A DNA stretch of 8,358 nt from JAOPZY01 sp036495025 (GTDB taxonomy: Bacteria > Actinomycetota > CADDZG01 > JAHWKV01 > JAOPZY01): contig DASXNO010000090.1 of the NCBI GenBank assembly GCA_036495025.1, positions 1 through 8,358 of the forward strand, read 5' to 3'. The notes beneath the pieces were generated by a model. It was not told the origin of the DNA and searched no databases. It worked only from the letters and a program-made list of their open reading frames with translations. Both the position numbers and the translations under genes were made by a program. This document shows, one piece after another, positions 5,206 to 8,358 of this stretch (position 1 is the stretch's first letter; the number at the start of each line of letters is the position of its first letter).

Positions 5206-5242
5206 CGAGCGCCAGGCTAACGAGCCCCAAGTCTCGCAGGTC

Positions 5243-5518
5243 TCAGCCTCCTGCGACGGCCGGCAGGAGCACCACGACCTCGCCGTCCTTCAGCGGGGTG
5301 TCGACGCCCTCCAGGAACCGGACGTCCTCGTCCCCCACGTAGAGGTTGACGAAGCGGCGGATCTCGCCGTCGTCGTCAAGGACCCGCTCGAGCAGCTCCG
5401 GGTGGTCGCCACCCACCTTCTCGAGCAGCTCCTTGATACTCGACGCCTCCACGTCCAGCTCGGGCGCCCCTCCGGTGAGCTCCCGGAGCTGGGTGGGAAC
5501 CTTCAATCGAACACTCAT
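5243..5518 (-). CDS. CysO/MoaD/ThiS-family sulfur carrier protein
   Basis: Ubiquitin-like carrier that holds sulfur as a C-terminal thiocarboxylate. The 91-aa product ends in AVAGG, the Gly-Gly tail needed for adenylation and sulfur loading. RFVNLYVGDEDVRF (about 54-67) and the LLPAVAGG end closely resemble M. tuberculosis CysO, which supplies sulfur to the cysteine synthase CysM; this comparison is from memory. Start: ATG 5518, with GGGAGAG about 9 nt upstream. A longer frame from 5569 would overlap the preceding gene and add an Arg-rich tail unlike the family. It lies 4 nt after the stop of the threonine-synthase-like gene, so the two are very likely co-transcribed and may act together. cysM and mec, the usual M. 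tuberculosis neighbours, are not in this window. MoaD (molybdopterin) or ThiS (thiamine) roles are less likely from the sequence, but not excluded. Confidence 0.85.
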   Translation of the reverse strand: MSVRLKVPTQLRELTGGAPELDVEASSIKELLEKVGGDHPELLERVLDDDGEIRRFVNLYVGDEDVRFLEGVDTPLKDGEVVVLLPAVAGG

Positions 5519-5522
5519 CGGA

Positions 5523-6803
5523 TCACTCTCCCGTGGTCGGCGACGTGTGGGCGGTCTCCTCGACGTCAAGAAAGCTCAGGGACTCCTGGAAGGCCTCGAG
5601 GTCGGGCTGGATCTCCACGGTGGGCCCCAGCCGGCCGGCGAGAGCCTCGGCCGTCTTGAGTCCCATGCCGGTGAGCAGGGCGACCACGCGGCCGTCGTCC
5701 TGGAAGGCCCCGGCAGCGGCCATCCGCCGCAGGGCGGCGATCGTGACGCCCCCGGCGGTCTCGGTGAAGAGGCCCTCGGTGGAGGCGAGCAGCCGGATCC
5801 CGGCGATGATCTCCTCGTCGGTGACCGCCTCCGCCGTCCCCTCGGTCTTCCGCACGACCCTCGCGGCGTAGTACCCGTCGGCGGGGTTGCCGATGGCGAG
5901 CGACTTGGCGATGCCCCGGGGTTTGACCGGGCGGATGTGGTCGATCCCGCTGTGGAAGGCGGCCACGATGGGGTTGCAGCCCTCCGCCTGCGCAAGGTGG
6001 ATGCTGGTGGCGGGCTCGGTCTCGAGGAGACCGACCCGGTGCAGCTCGGACAGACCGCGGTGGATCTTGGTCAGCAGCGACCCCGAGGCCGCCGGGACCA
6101 CGACGTGCTCCGGAGCCTCCCAGCCCAGCTGCTCGGCGACCTCGAACGCCAGGGTCTTGGATCCCTCGGAGTAGAACGGCCGGAGGTTGACGTTGACGAA
6201 GCCCCAGGGCAGCGTCTGGGCAATCTCCGAGCACAGCCGGTTCACGTGGTCGTAGTTGCCCTTGACCGCCACGACGTTGGCGCCGTAGACCGCGGTCGTG
6301 ATGATCTTGGCCTCCTCGAGGTCGGCCGGGATGAACACGAAGGCCCGTAACCCCACCCGGGCCGCGTGGGCGGCCACCGAGTTGGCCAGGTTGCCCGTCG
6401 AGGCGCAGGCAACGGTGGTGAACCCCATGGCTCGGGCCGCCGTCAGGGCGACCGTGACCACCCGGTCCTTGAAGGAGTGGGTGGGGTTCGCCATGTCGTT
6501 CTTCAGGTAGAGGCGCTTGATGCCGAGTTCGCGGGCGAGGTTGTCCGCCTTGATGAGCGGGGTGCAGCCGGTCCCGAGATCCACCCGCTCGAGCCCCTCG
6601 CCGATCGGCAGCAGCGGGCTGTAGCGCCAGATCGTCTGGGGGCCGGCCTCGATGCTCTCTCGGGTAACCGATGCCGCGATCTCGTCGTAGTCGTAGACCG
6701 GCTCCAGGGGGCCGAAACAGAAGTCACACACGTGGATGGGCGCGACCGCATACCTTCGGTCGCACTCCCGGCACCGCAACTCCCGTACTTGGGCCATGTC
6801 CAC
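5523..6803 (-). CDS. thrC: Threonine synthase (PLP-dependent), with N-terminal zinc-ribbon-like segment
   Basis: Converts O-phosphohomoserine to threonine. The 426-aa protein is a fold-type II PLP enzyme. Residues 11-29 contain CREC and CDFC (Cys11, Cys14, Cys26, Cys29), a four-cysteine zinc-ribbon-like module followed by GPLEPVYDY. Then come GTGCTPLIKA (77-86), PTHSFKDR (107-114) with the PLP lysine Lys112, CASTGNLANS (133-142) and a PLP-phosphate loop AASGSLLTK (238-246). Start: GTG at 6803 is used for numbering; ATG at 6797 is equally possible, with AAGGTGG close upstream. The gene leads directly into the CysO-like carrier (4-nt gap). Because CysO partners are also fold-type II PLP enzymes (CysM), a sulfhydrylase role on an O-phospho amino acid is a real alternative to plain threonine synthesis. 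No strong promoter is seen upstream; a lone TAGCAT at 6846-6851 (minus strand) is a weak -10 candidate. Confidence 0.9.
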   Translation of the reverse strand: MDMAQVRELRCRECDRRYAVAPIHVCDFCFGPLEPVYDYDEIAASVTRESIEAGPQTIWRYSPLLPIGEGLERVDLGTGCTPLIKADNLARELGIKRLYLKNDMANPTHSFKDRVVTVALTAARAMGFTTVACASTGNLANSVAAHAARVGLRAFVFIPADLEEAKIITTAVYGANVVAVKGNYDHVNRLCSEIAQTLPWGFVNVNLRPFYSEGSKTLAFEVAEQLGWEAPEHVVVPAASGSLLTKIHRGLSELHRVGLLETEPATSIHLAQAEGCNPIVAAFHSGIDHIRPVKPRGIAKSLAIGNPADGYYAARVVRKTEGTAEAVTDEEIIAGIRLLASTEGLFTETAGGVTIAALRRMAAAGAFQDDGRVVALLTGMGLKTAEALAGRLGPTVEIQPDLEAFQESLSFLDVEETAHTSPTTGE

Positions 6804-6857
6804 CTTGAGCTCTCGGGGGCTTTCCGTGTTGTCGGGCTGGGGTCAATGCTATCTTGT

Positions 6858-6876
6858 CGCCGGTGAGCCACCGGCG
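6858..6876. promoter_or_regulatory. Perfect 8-bp inverted repeat in the thrC-otsA divergent region
   Basis: CGCCGGTG-AGC-CACCGGCG is a perfect palindrome with a 3-bp centre. It ends 3 bp before the otsA -35 box and covers the place where a -35 box for the minus-strand TAGCAT would lie. This position suits an operator that could affect both divergent genes. The regulator is unknown. Confidence 0.45.
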
Positions 6877-6879
6877 GGG

Positions 6880-6907
6880 TTGCACTTCGCTCGTGCTCGG
6901 GTAGTTT
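6880..6907 (+). promoter_or_regulatory. Promoter of the trehalose-6-phosphate synthase gene
   Basis: -35 TTGCAC (6880-6885), 16-nt spacer, -10 TAGTTT (6902-6907). The ATG at 6917 starts 9 nt after the -10 box with no Shine-Dalgarno between, so the transcript is probably leaderless. Confidence 0.6.
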
Positions 6908-6916
6908 GGCAATTGA

Positions 6917-8358
6917 ATGAACGAATCGTTGGACGGCGGCACACTTCCCGGGGGCCTCGTCATTGCCTCCAATCGCGGGCCCGTGACATTCCAGCGGGGT
7001 CCCGACGGCGAGTTGGTGCCCAAGCGCGGGGCCGGCGGCCTCGTCACCGCGCTCTCCCATGTGATGGCGGAGACCGGTGGGCTGTGGCTGGCGGCGGCGA
7101 TCACGCCGGGTGATCGGGAGATGGTCTGGCGGCGGGGTGGGAAACCGGTCGAGATCCCGGTCGAGAAGGGATCGCTGCGGCTCCGCTACCTGACCTTCCC
7201 ACGGGAGACCTACGACCGCTACTACAACCGCATCTCGAACTGGATGTTCTGGTTCCTGCAGCACAGCATGTGGAACCTGCCCCAGCATCCCCGCTTCGAC
7301 CGCGAGACCCGGATCTCGTGGGAGGCCTACCGGGAGGTGAACCGGCGCTTCGCCGAGGCCCTCGCCGAGGAGACGGCGGACGCGGGGGGAGCCACCCCGG
7401 TCGTCCTGCACGACTACCACCTGATGCTCGTGGCTCCCCACCTGCGGGCGCTGGTGCCGGACGGCTTCATCTACCACTTCACCCACATCCCCTGGTGCCA
7501 GCCCGACCTGATGCGGGTCCTGCCCGCCAGGATCGGGACGGAGACCCTCGAGGGCATGCTCGCCAACGACCTCCTGGGCTTCCAGGCCGTCCGCTGGGCA
7601 CGCAACTTCATGTGGTGCTGCCAGGACCTGTTGCGGGCCGAGGTGGACTTCGACGCCGGCCTCATCCGCTACCAGGACCGCCAGATCAGGGTCCGGCACT
7701 ACCCCATCTCGATCGATGTCGAGTCCCTCCGGGCCATCGTCGCCTCGGAGGAGGCCACGAAGCACATCGCCTGGCTCGACGGGATCCTCGAGGGCCGCAA
7801 GCTGATCCTGCGCATCGACCGCATGGAGCTCTCCAAGAACATCGTCCGGGGACTCCGGGCCTTCGAGGAGCTGCTGAAGGACCACCCGGAGTGGCGCGGG
7901 AAGGTGACGCATGTGGCGCTGCTGTACCCGTCCCGCCGTGCGCTCTGGGAGTACCGGGCCTACGAGGCCGAGGTCCTCGACAACTGTGACCGCATCAACA
8001 GCGAGCTGGGGAGCGACGACTGGCAGCCCATCGTGGTCGTCAACGAGGACAACTACCCGCGGGCGCTGGCGAGCCTGACTCGCTACGACGTGCTGCTGGT
8101 GAACCCGATCGCCGACGGGATGAACCTGGTCTCCAAGGAGGGACCGGCCGTCAACCGCACCGACGGCGTCCTGGTGCTGTCCCGGAACGCCGGCTCCTGG
8201 TACGAGCTCGGCCATGCCGCCCTGACCATCAATCCCTACGACGTCACCGAGATGGCGGAGGCCCTCCACACGGCCCTCACGATGGCGCCCCAGGACCGGG
8301 CGACGAGGGCGGAGCTGCTGGGTGAGGTCGTCGAGCGCAACAGCCCCTGGAAGTGGCT
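6917..8358 (+). CDS. otsA: Trehalose-6-phosphate synthase, GT20 family (3' end clipped)
   Basis: Transfers glucose from a nucleotide sugar to glucose-6-phosphate, giving trehalose-6-phosphate for osmotic and stress protection. The frame is open from ATG 6917 to the window end (480 codons), close to the usual full length. Visible family motifs are VIASNRGPV (15-23), GAGGLVTAL (38-46), LHDYHLMLVAPHL (164-176), HFTHIPWCQPDLMRVLP (187-203), NDLLGFQ (217-223), HYPISID (261-267) and DGMNLVSKEG (400-409). The nucleotide-phosphate-binding segment reads DRMELSKN (301-308), where E. coli OtsA has DRLDYSKG: the Arg and Lys are kept, while Asp-Tyr and Gly are changed. Similar variants occur in actinobacterial GT20 proteins, some of which may use other acceptors, so the substrate is less certain than the fold. 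Start: the ATG fits the leaderless promoter at 6880-6907. otsB is not visible and may lie to the right. Divergent from the thrC-like gene. Confidence 0.9.
   Translation, partial: MNESLDGGTLPGGLVIASNRGPVTFQRGPDGELVPKRGAGGLVTALSHVMAETGGLWLAAAITPGDREMVWRRGGKPVEIPVEKGSLRLRYLTFPRETYDRYYNRISNWMFWFLQHSMWNLPQHPRFDRETRISWEAYREVNRRFAEALAEETADAGGATPVVLHDYHLMLVAPHLRALVPDGFIYHFTHIPWCQPDLMRVLPARIGTETLEGMLANDLLGFQAVRWARNFMWCCQDLLRAEVDFDAGLIRYQDRQIRVRHYPISIDVESLRAIVASEEATKHIAWLDGILEGRKLILRIDRMELSKNIVRGLRAFEELLKDHPEWRGKVTHVALLYPSRRALWEYRAYEAEVLDNCDRINSELGSDDWQPIVVVNEDNYPRALASLTRYDVLLVNPIADGMNLVSKEGPAVNRTDGVLVLSRNAGSWYELGHAALTINPYDVTEMAEALHTALTMAPQDRATRAELLGEVVERNSPWKW

Noticed and set aside
5202..5225. Short direct repeat CTAACGAGC (5202-5210 and 5217-5225) between the convergent thioredoxin and CysO-like genes
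   Set aside because: Nine bases only, no symmetry or partner; most likely a small local duplication or chance.
6503..8269. Minus-strand ORF of 588 codons overlapping otsA and the thrC start
   Set aside because: Antisense to a clear GT20 gene and out of frame with thrC; the composition is that of a shadow ORF.

Overview
The window is high-GC DNA with strongly G/C-biased third codon positions. The gene set points to an actinobacterium, possibly a deep-branching or Acidimicrobiia-like lineage; that placement is inference. The supporting signs are an HrcA/CIRCE-controlled solo groEL ending in GGMDF, an actinobacterial-type polyprenyl synthase (LLHTF...DDVMD), a CysO-like sulfur carrier ending in AVAGG, a DUF4395-thioredoxin pair, and several start codons placed right after a -10 box (leaderless transcripts).

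Layout: (1) Bases 1-357, minus strand: 5' part of holA (DNA polymerase III delta), running off the left edge. Upstream of it, bases 358-686 hold a minus-strand promoter with a palindrome inside it, a boxA-like leader motif, a candidate 39-codon small ORF and a hairpin. (2) Bases 687-1166, plus: an unrecognised orphan ORF. (3) Bases 1237-2307, plus: a trans-polyprenyl diphosphate synthase. (4) Bases 2308-2476: convergent intergenic region with a strong groEL terminator whose 3' arm and U-tract are tandemly duplicated. (5) Bases 2477-4114, minus: groEL with duplicated Shine-Dalgarno repeat, CIRCE operator and promoter. (6) Bases 4341-5205, plus: DUF4395 membrane protein and membrane-anchored thioredoxin, one operon from a strong promoter. 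(7) Bases 5243-6803, minus: threonine-synthase-like PLP enzyme followed 4 nt later by a CysO/MoaD-like sulfur carrier. (8) Bases 6917-8358, plus: trehalose-6-phosphate synthase (GT20), cut by the right edge and divergent from the thrC-like gene.

Most genes are housekeeping or stress functions (replication clamp loading, isoprenoid chain elongation, protein folding, amino-acid synthesis, trehalose synthesis). The two least explained units lie tail to tail in the middle: the DUF4395-thioredoxin pair and the thrC-cysO pair. Both have plausible links to sulfur or thiol chemistry, but neither comes with the usual cysM, mec or sulfurtransferase genes inside this window. I saw no tRNA, rRNA, CRISPR array, insertion sequence or phage gene.
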